Assembly: GCA_000708525.1 (NCBI GenBank)
Contig: JMRP01000010.1
Span: 1-64,000 of the forward strand
Length of the DNA: 64,000 bases
Direction of reading: 5' to 3'
Source: Cyanobium sp. CACIAM 14
GTDB taxonomy: Bacteria; Cyanobacteriota; Cyanobacteriia; PCC-6307; Cyanobiaceae
Shown here piece after piece: positions 31,805 through 39,283 of this stretch (its first letter is position 1; every line of letters starts with the position of its first letter). The position numbers and the translations under genes are program-made. The notes below the pieces were generated by a model. The model had not been told where the DNA came from, ran no database searches, and saw only the letters and a program-made list of their open reading frames with translations.

Positions 31805-32779
31805 GTGGCTGTTGCTTCGAAGATCTCCCCCGAGGAGAAGCTGGTGGGCTCCCTGATCCGCCTGCTGGAGGCCGGCACCACCCCCTGGCGGCGGGAATGG
31901 GATGCCGCCGCCGGCGGGCACCACGTGAATCTGCTCTCGGGCTGCCGCTACCGCGGGGCCAATCCGGTGCTGCTCACCCTGGGCCTGCACCTGCGGGGGT
32001 CAACGCTGCCCTACTGGTGCGGCTTCGCCGAGGCCAAGGTGCTCGGGCTCTATCCCCGCAAGGGCAGCAAGGCGGTGCATGTGCTGCGGCCCCAGCTGCA
32101 CCGGCGCAGCGAAGCTCAGCCCGCCGGGACTGAGCGCGACGACGCGGCCGCGAGCGAGCGCACCTGGGTGAGCTACCGGCCGGTGGCGGTCTTCAATGCC
32201 GCGGACCTGGAAGGCGACGCCCTGGAGGGGGTGATCCGGAAGCGCCGGCAGGCCGAGGGGGCGAGCCGGCGACCGGAGCCCGAGCGGCTGGCCGCCGCCG
32301 AAGCGGTGCTCAGCGCCTGGCCCGTGCCCGTGCGCTTCGGGGGAGACCGGGCCTGTTATCTGCCAGCAGCGGATCGCATCCAGCTGCCCGATCGTTCGGC
32401 CTTCCATTCGGCGGCTTCCCTCTATGCCACCTGGACCCATGAGGCGATCCATTCCACGGGCCACAGCTCCCGGCTGGCGAGGGATCTCTCCGGCGGCATG
32501 GGCCTCGATGGCGATGGCGGCAGGGCCTACGCCCGGGAGGAGCTGGTGGCCGAGCTGGGGGCGGTGCTGCTGGGGCATCGCCTGGAGATCGGCAGCGCCA
32601 TGGCCAATCACGCCGCCTACCTTGGCCACTGGGTGGAGCTGTTGCGCGCCACGCCGCGGGTGCTGCTGCAGGTGCTCGGCGAGGCCCGCAGGGCCGCCGA
32701 TCTGATCAGCCCCGAAGGCCCGGAGGTGGCAGACGCGGTTCTCCGCTCGCGAACCCGTCAGAAACGAGCAAATGCGTAG
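31805..32779 (+). CDS. ArdC-like antirestriction protein / zincin
   Basis: This protein of about 324 residues has an N-terminal ArdC-type ssDNA-binding domain (LIRLLEAGTTPWRREWDAAAGG, NLLSGCRYRGANPVLLTLG, PYWCGFAEAKVLGLYPRKGSKA) and a C-terminal metallopeptidase with zinc motif THEAIHSTGH and EELVAELGAVLLG downstream. ArdC proteins of plasmids protect incoming DNA from restriction. A chromosomal copy next to restriction remnants suggests arrival on a mobile element. The start is uncertain: GTG at 31805 or TTG at 31781. Key residues are intact. Confidence 0.82.
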   Translation: MAVASKISPEEKLVGSLIRLLEAGTTPWRREWDAAAGGHHVNLLSGCRYRGANPVLLTLGLHLRGSTLPYWCGFAEAKVLGLYPRKGSKAVHVLRPQLHRRSEAQPAGTERDDAAASERTWVSYRPVAVFNAADLEGDALEGVIRKRRQAEGASRRPEPERLAAAEAVLSAWPVPVRFGGDRACYLPAADRIQLPDRSAFHSAASLYATWTHEAIHSTGHSSRLARDLSGGMGLDGDGGRAYAREELVAELGAVLLGHRLEIGSAMANHAAYLGHWVELLRATPRVLLQVLGEARRAADLISPEGPEVADAVLRSRTRQKRANA

Positions 32780-32920
32780 GACTCCTCACCCGCCGAGACC
32801 GGGTACGCCATCTCTTGGTCCTGGCAGGGCAACCGCTCCTGGAAGCCGCGGATCGCCGCCTGTTGCACCGCTGCCATCACCTGGCCGCAGTGGGCCGCGC
32901 CGAATGCCATCCCATCGGGT

Positions 32921-33322
32921 TCAGCTCCTGGCAGGAGGCGGAGGAGGTGAAGGGGTGTGCTGGAGGGTGGAAGAACTGTCAGGGTCAAGAAGGGGCAGGA
33001 GCCTGGCCGTCACCATGGCCATGACGTCGGACGAAACACGCTCAATGAGCTTCGCCTTCCTGGCCCGCCAGTCAAGGCTCTTGAGCTGATCTGCAAGAAC
33101 AACGCCAACCACACTGCCGCCCTCAGGCAATTTGACCTCGAAAGGATATCCCTTGATTTTAGATGTCACTGGACAGAACAAGCCCAATCCAACCTTTCCG
33201 TTGTAGGACTTTGGCGAGACCACCAAGGCCGGTCGCCTTCCAGCTTGCTCGCTGCCAGTTTGTGGTGTGAATTCGAGCCATACCAGATCTCCGCGATCAG
33301 GTATGTAGGCGGGGGTCATCAA
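32921..33322 (-). CDS. mazF: MazF/PemK-type RNA endonuclease toxin
   Basis: This 133-residue protein has PDRGDLVWLEFTPQTGSEQAGRRPALVVSPKSYNGKVGLGLFCPVTSKIKGYPFEV and VVLADQLKSLDWRARKAKL, all core blocks of MazF. MazF cuts mRNA at short sequences when released from MazE. A Pro/Ser-rich tail of about 20 residues (PSPPPPPARS) is unusual. The ATG overlaps the antitoxin stop by 4 bases. Looks intact. Confidence 0.92.
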   Translation of the reverse strand: MMTPAYIPDRGDLVWLEFTPQTGSEQAGRRPALVVSPKSYNGKVGLGLFCPVTSKIKGYPFEVKLPEGGSVVGVVLADQLKSLDWRARKAKLIERVSSDVMAMVTARLLPLLDPDSSSTLQHTPSPPPPPARS

Positions 33323-33561
33323 AAGATCTCCAGCCCGACGGCCTCTCCTGTGTCTACAGCCGAATGGATGTTGTCGGATGTCACTCCAGCAAGGAGATCA
33401 TCCAGGTTGAGGCGGGCGGGAAGCGCTGGCTTCACAATCAACGCACCAGCCTTGGCGCTCAGGCTCACCTCTGTCCCGGCATCAAGGCCAATCTGATCAG
33501 CCAGGCTGCGCGGGATCCGCACGCCAAGGCTGTTCCCCCACTTCTGGACCCGCGTCTGCAT
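33319..33561 (-). CDS. mazE: MazE-type AbrB-fold antitoxin
   Basis: This 80-residue protein starts TRVQKWGNSLGVRIPRSLADQIGLDAGTEVSLSAKAGALIVKP, a MazE DNA-binding domain, and ends with the acidic tail DNIHSAVDTGEAVGLEIF that threads through MazF. It binds the operon promoter; tandem GTATAG repeats just upstream are candidate operators. Confidence 0.92.
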   Translation of the reverse strand: MQTRVQKWGNSLGVRIPRSLADQIGLDAGTEVSLSAKAGALIVKPALPARLNLDDLLAGVTSDNIHSAVDTGEAVGLEIF

Positions 33562-33875
33562 GCGAACACCACGGCTATACGCCGACTATACCCGCGTTGG
33601 ACTGCAGGCCCCTGGCGTCCATCTCTCCGACGTCCCATGGGGCGCGACGCATGCCGGAGGGAACAGGTCGGCCGTCAACGTGCCCGATGCGCGGGGACCC
33701 CTTGCCACTGGTCTTTCGCACGAAAAGGCGTCTCGCGGCCGGCCTGAAACGGCACGGTGGAGGTTCCTTCAGGAGCCCCGTGACCCATGAGCCCCAGCCA
33801 CCCTCCCTTCCCCATCGGCCACCCCCAGAACGGATGGCAGCCCCTGCCGCCAGGCGGCCGCCCACCCGCAGCTTG
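33562..33875. other. Intergenic region between mazE and merR
   Basis: Apart from the GTATAG repeats at its left end, this divergent intergenic region shows no gene, hairpin or repeat that I can support. The merR promoter begins at its right edge. Confidence 0.5.
33575..33591 (-). promoter_or_regulatory. Tandem GTATAG repeats upstream of mazE
   Basis: On the minus strand, GTATAG occurs twice with an 11-base repeat length (33586-33591 and 33575-33580), 13-30 bases upstream of the mazE start. One helical turn between repeats is ideal for cooperative binding by a MazE/MazF complex. One copy also reads as a -10 element (TATAGT). The function is inferred. Confidence 0.45.
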
Positions 33876-33904
33876 TTGACACCTGCACTGCAAGAGTTTA
33901 GAAT
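33876..33904 (+). promoter_or_regulatory. Consensus sigma-70 promoter of leaderless merR
   Basis: A perfect TTGACA (33876-33881), a 17-base spacer and TAGAAT (33899-33904) lie so close to the gene that transcription should start at about 33911, on the second of two consecutive ATG codons. The mRNA would then have no leader. A CTTG / CAAG inverted pair (33872-33875 and 33891-33894) flanks the -35 box and could be an autoregulatory site. Confidence 0.7.
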
Positions 33905-33907
33905 GCG

Positions 33908-34525
33908 ATGATGGTGGCCCCCGACTCCCCCGCCGATCCCGCCAACGCCGCGGAACCTCCTCAGGCCTACAGCCTCGAGGAACTGCTGGCCGTCGCGGGC
34001 CAGCGGCTGGGAGAGGGGATCACCCCGCGCACCGTGCGCCTCTATGCCACCCAGGGCCTGATCGATCGGCCCGGCAAGGAGGGGCGCAGTGCCGTCTACG
34101 GCCGCCGCCATCTGCTGCAGCTGCTGCTGATCCGCACCCTGGCCCGGCGCGGATTGAGCCTCTCGGCGATCGCGCCCATCGTGGTGCTGCCCGATGGGGA
34201 GCTGGAGCAGGAGCTGGCCTCCGTCCTGCCCAATCCCGCTGGAGATGCCGCCAACCCGGCCCTCGCCTACCTGCGCGGCCTCACGCCATTGCTGGGGGCG
34301 CCCCTGGAGTCCCCAGCCGAGCCGGCCTCGCGGCGCTCCACGCCAGCCAGGAGCGGCGGCAGTCGCCAGGCCGCCAGCCACTGGCACCGTTTCACCCTGG
34401 CGCCCGGCGTGGAGCTGCACATCAGCGACACCGTCGTCATTCCCCCCGCCGGCGAGCGGCGCCACTCCTGGCTGCGGCGCCTGGGCGAGCGCCTGATCGA
34501 ACTCCTCGACAACAGCCAGCTCTGA
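33908..34525 (+). CDS. MerR-family transcriptional regulator
   Basis: This 205-residue protein has an N-terminal MerR-like winged helix: YSLEELLAVAGQRLGEGITPRTVRLYATQGLIDRP, YGRRHLLQLLLIRTLARRGLSLSAI. The C-terminal half has no metal-binding Cys set and contains a beta-rich segment (FTLAPGVELHISDTVVIPP). The next gene, encoding a VWA protein, begins 24 bases downstream in the same operon. Two adjacent ATGs (33908 and 33911) are possible; the promoter favours 33911. The signal sensed is unknown. Confidence 0.8.
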   Translation: MMVAPDSPADPANAAEPPQAYSLEELLAVAGQRLGEGITPRTVRLYATQGLIDRPGKEGRSAVYGRRHLLQLLLIRTLARRGLSLSAIAPIVVLPDGELEQELASVLPNPAGDAANPALAYLRGLTPLLGAPLESPAEPASRRSTPARSGGSRQAASHWHRFTLAPGVELHISDTVVIPPAGERRHSWLRRLGERLIELLDNSQL

Positions 34526-34549
34526 ACCAAGTCTTCCAACCAACCCGCC

Positions 34550-35813
34550 ATGGATCAACCCACCCTTCGCTTCCGGCCCCTGCGTCCGGCGGTGGCCGCC
34601 GATGCCCCCACCTCCCTCGACCTGCTGATCACGGTCACCCCACCGGAGCTGCCGCAGGAGGCCGGCCGCCGGCCCCGCCCGCCGCTCAACCTCGCCCTGG
34701 TGATCGACCGTTCCGGCTCGATGGGCGGCCAGAAACTGAGCCATGCCCGCAAGGCCGCCCGCTTCCTCGTCTCCCAGCTCACCGCCGCCGACCGGCTGGC
34801 CCTGGTGACCTTCGACGACGAGGTGCAGCTGCTGATGCCCTCCAACCCCCGTGCGGGATCCCCAGCCCTTCCTTGCCGCCATCGACCGCATCGACAGCGG
34901 CGGCAGCACCGCGCTGTTCGACGGCTGGCTGGCCGGTGCGCTGCAGGCCGCCGAGCACCTCGATCCTGCGGCGCTCAACCGGGTGCTGCTGCTCTCCGAT
35001 GGCCAGGCCAACTGCGGCCTCACCGCCGGCGGCCAGATCGCCGCGAAGGTGGCGGGCCTCACCCAGCGGGGGGTGAGCACCAGCGCCTTCGGCCTCGGCG
35101 ACGACTTCGATGAGGATCTGATGGGAGCGATCGCCGCCGCCGGTGACGGCACCCTGGCCCACATCGAATCGCCGCGGCAGCTCGAGGCGCTGTACGCCGC
35201 CGAACTGCGCGGCCTGGCAACGACCTTCGGCCGCAAGGTGAGCCTGGGGATCCGGGCCAGGAACGGCGCCGCCCTGGTGGAGGTGCTCAACGACCTGCCG
35301 CCCACGCCGGCGGGGAACTTCCAGCTGCCGGGGCTGCGCCTGGGACAGGAGCTGAGCGTCGCCGTGCGCCTGCAGCTTCCGGCGTGGACGGCGAACCAGG
35401 AGATCGCCTCGGTGCGCCTGGCCTGGGACCCTCCCGGTGGGGCCGCGCGCCGCAAGCGGATCGAGCACCTCACCCTGCCGGTGCTGCCCGCCGCCGAGGT
35501 GGCCGCCCTGCCCAGCGACGATGCCGTGGCCGAGGAGTTCGCCGTGCAGGCCGCCAACCGGGCCCGCCGGCAGGCGATGGAGGCCCTCGACCGGGGAGAC
35601 CTCGCGGGGGCCGACAGCACCCTGGGGATGATGGCCGCCTCGATGGCGAGCCTGTCGCGCACGGAGCGCACCAGCCGGGAGCTGAAGCTGCTGGAGGAGA
35701 AACAGCTGCTGCTGCGCAGCGACCGGAACCGGGCCCGCAAGAGCCTCAGCCGGGAATCCCTGCGCTCCAGCCTGGAGGTGTGGGAGAGCGAGGACGGGCA
35801 CAGCGGCAACTAG
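34550..35813 (+). pseudogene. VWA-domain protein with homopolymer frameshift
   Basis: The N-terminal frame has NLALVIDRSGSMGGQKLSHARKAARFL, a VWA domain with the MIDAS motif DxSxS, up to QLLMPSN. A run of five C at 34846-34850 shifts the frame; with four Cs the protein would continue NPVRDPQPFLAAIDRIDSGGSTALFDGW, which is exactly what the second frame supplies to 35813 (LLLSDGQANCGL, FGLGDDFDEDLMGAIA). Everything downstream is well conserved, about 420 residues in all. Either the gene is freshly broken, the run is slippery and phase-variable, or the base is a sequencing error. VWA proteins bind metal and partners. Confidence 0.85.
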
Positions 35814-35831
35814 ACCGGCGGCCGTTGAGGA

Positions 35832-36284
35832 TCAGGGGGCTGGAGCTGACCTCACGGGCACGGTGGCGGTGGGCCCTGTGCCCGACTCCTGGTAGATCAC
35901 TTCGCCATCTTTGGCCCACAAATAGTGCGGCGTATGGGCGGGGGCCACGTAGACGCCGCCGGCGGGAATCGCCACCAGCTTCGATGCGTCGGCCACCGCG
36001 CCGAAGCCCACATACAGGGTGCCTGCCAGCACGGTGGAATGGCGCGCATCGGGATGGGTGTGGACGGGAATCCTTCCGCCCCTGGCGAGCCTGACGCGCA
36101 GCAGATAGGGACCCTGGCCCGACTCGGTGCCGATCACCCAGGCGGCACGGAGCTTCGGGTTGGTCGGCGCGCCGAACCACCGGAAGCGCTCCGGGAGCAG
36201 GGGCACCGGCACCACCGGCTGGGCCCAGCCGGCGGTGGAGCAGGACACCAGAAAAGCGATGGCCAGAGCCCTTCTCCCATCCAT
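35832..36284 (-). CDS. Exported cupin-domain protein
   Basis: This 150-residue protein begins with a signal peptide (RALAIAFLVSCSTAGWAQP). The rest is a single cupin barrel: GRIPVHTHPDARHSTVLAGTLYVGFG carries the His metal ligands, and VAPAHTPHYLWAKDGEVIYQESG is the second cupin motif. The role is unknown; similar proteins bind metal in the periplasm. It faces the VWA gene in the convergent direction. Confidence 0.78.
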   Translation of the reverse strand: MDGRRALAIAFLVSCSTAGWAQPVVPVPLLPERFRWFGAPTNPKLRAAWVIGTESGQGPYLLRVRLARGGRIPVHTHPDARHSTVLAGTLYVGFGAVADASKLVAIPAGGVYVAPAHTPHYLWAKDGEVIYQESGTGPTATVPVRSAPAP

Positions 36285-36422
36285 GGCTCACCCCCCACAC
36301 GGGCCTGGTGATCACCAGGAGCGGACGAACCGTGAGGCTATGGCACGAACGCCATCGGCCCTGGGGTGCCTCCACACCTTGGCGGGCACCGGCGGCAGGC
36401 GTGCAGGGCGCAACCGGCAACG

Positions 36423-37241
36423 TCAGCCCAACGGCTCCAGGGTGGCCGGCAGCACACCCAGCGCAGCCACCACCAGGAACAGCAGGGCCGTGGCGCTCTC
36501 GATCGCCGCGACTCGACCGATCGATGCCGAGCGGTAGGGCTCCAGCCGGGAGAGCAGCCAGGCGCCCTTGAGCAAGGCCACCCCATAGGCCAGCGCCTCG
36601 AAGGGTTGCAGCAGTCCCAGCCACCATCCGGCCGAAACCAGGGCGGTGGCCAGAGCACCGGCCATCAGCGCCGGGGCGATCCCGGCGGCGGCATCCCGCC
36701 TGACCTTGAGAAGCACGACGCTGCTGCCGAAATACAGGCTGCATAGCCCCCAGAGCCCAGCGGCTTCGGGCTCCAGGCTGCCGCTGCCCACCGTCCATGC
36801 AAACGGACCCGCCAGGGCGACGGCCCCGAACGCGATCAGCTCATGGGTGAGTCCGCGCTGGCGGCGCTGCAGAACGGCCAGGGCATCGAGGGCCAGCACC
36901 AGAACGGCGAGGATCCCGAGGGGGATCAAGGTGGGGCTCCGCCAGGCCAGCAGCGCTCCCAGGCCCACGGCAATGGCCCCGTAGAGCCCCAGCCACAGCA
37001 GCAACCGCGGCTGGAGGCTGCGACGCCGGCGGATCTGCTGCACCAGGGGGTGTTCGGCCTGGAACGCCGCGAGCACCACCACCAGGGCGAGGGTGGTGTC
37101 CACGGTCCAGCGGTGCGCGCCTGCGGCGCCCAGCAGAAACGACACGAGCAGGGCCACCAGCGGCCCATGCTGGTGGGAGAAGGTGGGCTGCCACCAGGGC
37201 CGCATCCCGCCGGCCGCCGACGGGCTGCTGCTCTCCGTCAT
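36423..37241 (-). CDS. YwiC-like membrane protein
   Basis: This 272-residue protein has eight or nine hydrophobic helices and an N-terminal WWQPTFSHQHGPLVALLVSFLLG, matching the W-x-P-x-x-H-G-x start of the YwiC-like family (PF14256). The function of that family is unknown. An ATG 36 bases later (MRPWWQP) is an alternative start. It shares its strand with two small membrane proteins upstream. Confidence 0.7.
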   Translation of the reverse strand: MTESSSPSAAGGMRPWWQPTFSHQHGPLVALLVSFLLGAAGAHRWTVDTTLALVVVLAAFQAEHPLVQQIRRRRSLQPRLLLWLGLYGAIAVGLGALLAWRSPTLIPLGILAVLVLALDALAVLQRRQRGLTHELIAFGAVALAGPFAWTVGSGSLEPEAAGLWGLCSLYFGSSVVLLKVRRDAAAGIAPALMAGALATALVSAGWWLGLLQPFEALAYGVALLKGAWLLSRLEPYRSASIGRVAAIESATALLFLVVAALGVLPATLEPLG

Positions 37242-37300
37242 CTCCAGATCCCCTCAGCCGGCGCGAAGCGCTCCAATCTGGCGCGGCGCAGGGGGCGCGA

Positions 37301-37573
37301 TCACGCCCAGGCGAAGCCGCCAAGACGAATGCCGGCACCCACCACCACGAAGGCGACCGCCAGGACGGTGATGCCGCCGATGTGCCAGGCCAGGGCGGTG
37401 AGGCCCAGCGGCTCGAACGTCGTCTCGAAGCTGCGGATGCGCTCGGCGCTGGCCTGCCGCAGGGCCACCGGCAGCACCCCCAGGGCCAGCACCAGATGGC
37501 CGCCGGTCCATACCCTGGCGGCCAGGGCGTGGACGATCACCAGGAGTGGGAAGACAGTCACCTCAGCGCCCAA
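37301..37573 (-). CDS. CopD-like small membrane protein, possibly internally deleted
   Basis: This 90-residue protein reads LLVIVHALAARVWTGGHLVLALGVLPVALRQASAERIRSFETTFEPLGLTALAWHIGGITVLAVAFVVVG. The first helix with VHALAARVWTGGH, the H-x-x-A-x-x-x-W-x-G-G-H pattern, resembles CopD-like proteins of about 150 residues with four helices. Here the middle two helices seem absent while the first and last are kept in frame, which suggests an internal deletion. A copper or electron-transfer role is unproven. Confidence 0.5.
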   Translation of the reverse strand: MGAEVTVFPLLVIVHALAARVWTGGHLVLALGVLPVALRQASAERIRSFETTFEPLGLTALAWHIGGITVLAVAFVVVGAGIRLGGFAWA

Positions 37574-37631
37574 GCGGCTCCATCGTGGATGGAGCCCCTG
37601 CCGCAGGTCTGACCATCCAGGGGATAGGGGC

Positions 37632-37928
37632 TCAGCCGTTCCCCCGGACCCGCTTGACGGCCAGGCCGGCCTCGGTGGCGGTGACGGCAGCCAGCAGAAG
37701 CAGGCCGATCAGCCCCACCAGCTGGTTCTGCGCTTCCGCCGTCGCATCGGCCGACTGCGCCAGCACGGCGCCGGCCACGAACCAGGCGGTGGCCAGGGCC
37801 GAGGTGATCCAGTAGGCCTTCCAGCGGCGCTGATAGAGGTAACCGGCCCCCAGGCCAGGGATCACGTTCAGCACCACCGCCACCCAGCCGGCGGAGGCGG
37901 CGAGGATCTGCTCACGGGTCGGCGTCAT
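37632..37928 (-). CDS. Small cyanobacterial membrane protein
   Basis: This 98-residue protein has three hydrophobic helices and the motif NVIPGLGAGYLYQRRWKAYWITSALAT, a loose match to TM2-type small membrane proteins that share a P-G-L-G-x-x-Y-x-x-x-x-x-x-x-x-W turn. A shortened remnant of a paralogue lies at 6000-6157. Function unknown. Confidence 0.7.
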   Translation of the reverse strand: MTPTREQILAASAGWVAVVLNVIPGLGAGYLYQRRWKAYWITSALATAWFVAGAVLAQSADATAEAQNQLVGLIGLLLLAAVTATEAGLAVKRVRGNG

Positions 37929-38418
37929 GACAGTGCGCGGAGGGCCTGCACTCTGGCGAGAGGAAGCGGGCGGCGGCGGACATGGACGTCAGATGGGAAC
38001 CGCTCCACCTTGCCGTTGGTCCCGGGGATGCAACGCCTTGTCCGATTCGCCTTTCGCCCAATGGCCTGAGTGGCTTTTCACCAGACCCGGGAGTTGTCGG
38101 CGGCTTCGTTAGCGCTGGGCAACCGGAACCTTCTCGTCGGGCAACACCCCGACACAGGACACGCCGTTCACGAGGGGACGGTTGTCTCTTCGCCCGATCC
38201 GATCCGCACAGGCAGCCAACTTGAAGCCCTGCGACGGCTGGGTGCAGCCGGTCTCAGCTCACATCGGTCGGCGCAGTCGGGCGAACCATCAGCCAACCTC
38301 ACCTCGCACTCAGTGGGAATGAATGGCGTGCCCCAGCGCAGGCACGGAAGTGAGTGGGATCCCCAGAGATCGCCACACCAGCTGCAGATCCGAGGCGGAT
38401 CTCTGGAAAGGATTGAGA
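37929..38418. other. Intergenic region, nothing identified
   Basis: About 490 bases between the small membrane gene and tRNA-Lys show no convincing open frame, riboswitch, repeat or strong terminator. A weak open frame at 38070-38400 lacks recognisable motifs. A promoter or non-coding RNA could lie here unseen. Confidence 0.5.
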
Positions 38419-38490
38419 TGGGTCGCCTGAGATTCGAACTCAGGACCAGTCGGTTAAAAGCCGAATGCTCTACCGCTGAGCTAGCGACCC
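38419..38490 (-). tRNA. trnK: tRNA-Lys (UUU)
   Basis: The minus strand folds as a 72-base cloverleaf: acceptor stem GGGTCGC/GCGACCC, D arm GCTCAGCGGTAGAGC, anticodon loop CTTTTAA (anticodon TTT) and T arm CTGAGTTCGAATCTCAG. The CCA end is not encoded. The anticodon reads AAA and AAG lysine codons. Confidence 0.95.
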
Positions 38491-38575
38491 GTCGCTGGGG
38501 AAGCTACCACCCGGCGGTGACCGGCTCCAAGCCGCCCGGCGGCCGGACAATGGCTGCAGCCGGTCCCCGCCCGCC

Positions 38576-39130
38576 ATGCCTTCCGCCGACGCCGCACCCG
38601 CCTCCAGCGACGCCACCGACGCCGAGGCCCCCTGGCCGGCGAGCTGGCCCGCCCCCCGGATCGACCCCGGCGCCTGGGTGGCGCCCACGGCGGTGGTGAT
38701 CGGGGATGTGGAACTGGCGGCCGGTGCCAGCCTCTGGCCCACCGCCGTGGCGCGGGGGGATGTCTGCCCGATCCGGGTGGGGGAAGGCAGCAACGTGCAG
38801 GACGGCGCCGTGCTGCACGGCGATCCCGGCCAGCCGGTGACCATCGGCGCCGATGTGACCATCGGCCACCGGGCGGTGGTGCATGGGGCCGTCCTGGAGG
38901 ACGGCTGCCTGATCGGCATCGGCGCCATCGTGCTCAACGGCGTCACCGTGGGGGCCGGCGCCCTGGTGGCGGCCGGCTCGGTGGTCACCCGTGACGTGCC
39001 CGCCGGCGCCCTGGTGATGGGGGCCCCGGCCCAGGTGAAACGCCAGCTGGATCCCGGCGTCATCGAGGGCCAGCGGCAGCACGCCCGCCGGTACCGGGAA
39101 CTGGCGGAGGCTCACGCCGGACTCCGTTAG
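38576..39130 (+). CDS. Gamma-carbonic-anhydrase-like protein
   Basis: This 184-residue left-handed beta-helix protein has repeated hexapeptides such as [67 protein letters not shown]. His residues in VLHGD and GHRAVVHG are at the positions used for metal binding in the gamma-class carbonic anhydrase family, also called YrdA-like. An Ala/Asp-rich N-terminal extension of 20-25 residues is unusual. Actual CO2-hydrating activity is not certain; many family members are inactive. Located 85 bases from tRNA-Lys and 30 bases before psbY. Confidence 0.85.
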   Translation: MPSADAAPASSDATDAEAPWPASWPAPRIDPGAWVAPTAVVIGDVELAAGASLWPTAVARGDVCPIRVGEGSNVQDGAVLHGDPGQPVTIGADVTIGHRAVVHGAVLEDGCLIGIGAIVLNGVTVGAGALVAAGSVVTRDVPAGALVMGAPAQVKRQLDPGVIEGQRQHARRYRELAEAHAGLR

Positions 39131-39160
39131 GATCCCGCCATCCTTCCCTTCACCGTTGCC

Positions 39161-39283
39161 ATGGACCTCCGGCTGCTGCTCGTCGCCGCTCCGATCCTCC
39201 TGGCCGTGGGTTGGGCCGGCTTCAACATCGGCCGTGCTGCCGTGGGCCAGCTGCAGCTGATGATCAAGCGCGCCCGCGCCTGA
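39161..39283 (+). CDS. psbY: Photosystem II protein Y (PsbY)
   Basis: This 40-residue single-helix protein reads [22 protein letters not shown] and ends RRAA-like with MIKRARA; the pattern APxLLAxGWAxFNIG is characteristic of PsbY. PsbY lies at the edge of photosystem II near cytochrome b559 and is dispensable in most growth conditions. It is too short for many gene callers. Its stop TGA overlaps the trmFO start (TGATG), so the two are coupled. Confidence 0.9.
   Translation: MDLRLLLVAAPILLAVGWAGFNIGRAAVGQLQLMIKRARA

Noticed and set aside
32780-32920. Minus-strand 32758-32988 as a small gene before mazF
   Set aside because: The frame has no recognisable motif and overlaps both ArdC and MazF ends. 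It was left as intergenic sequence.
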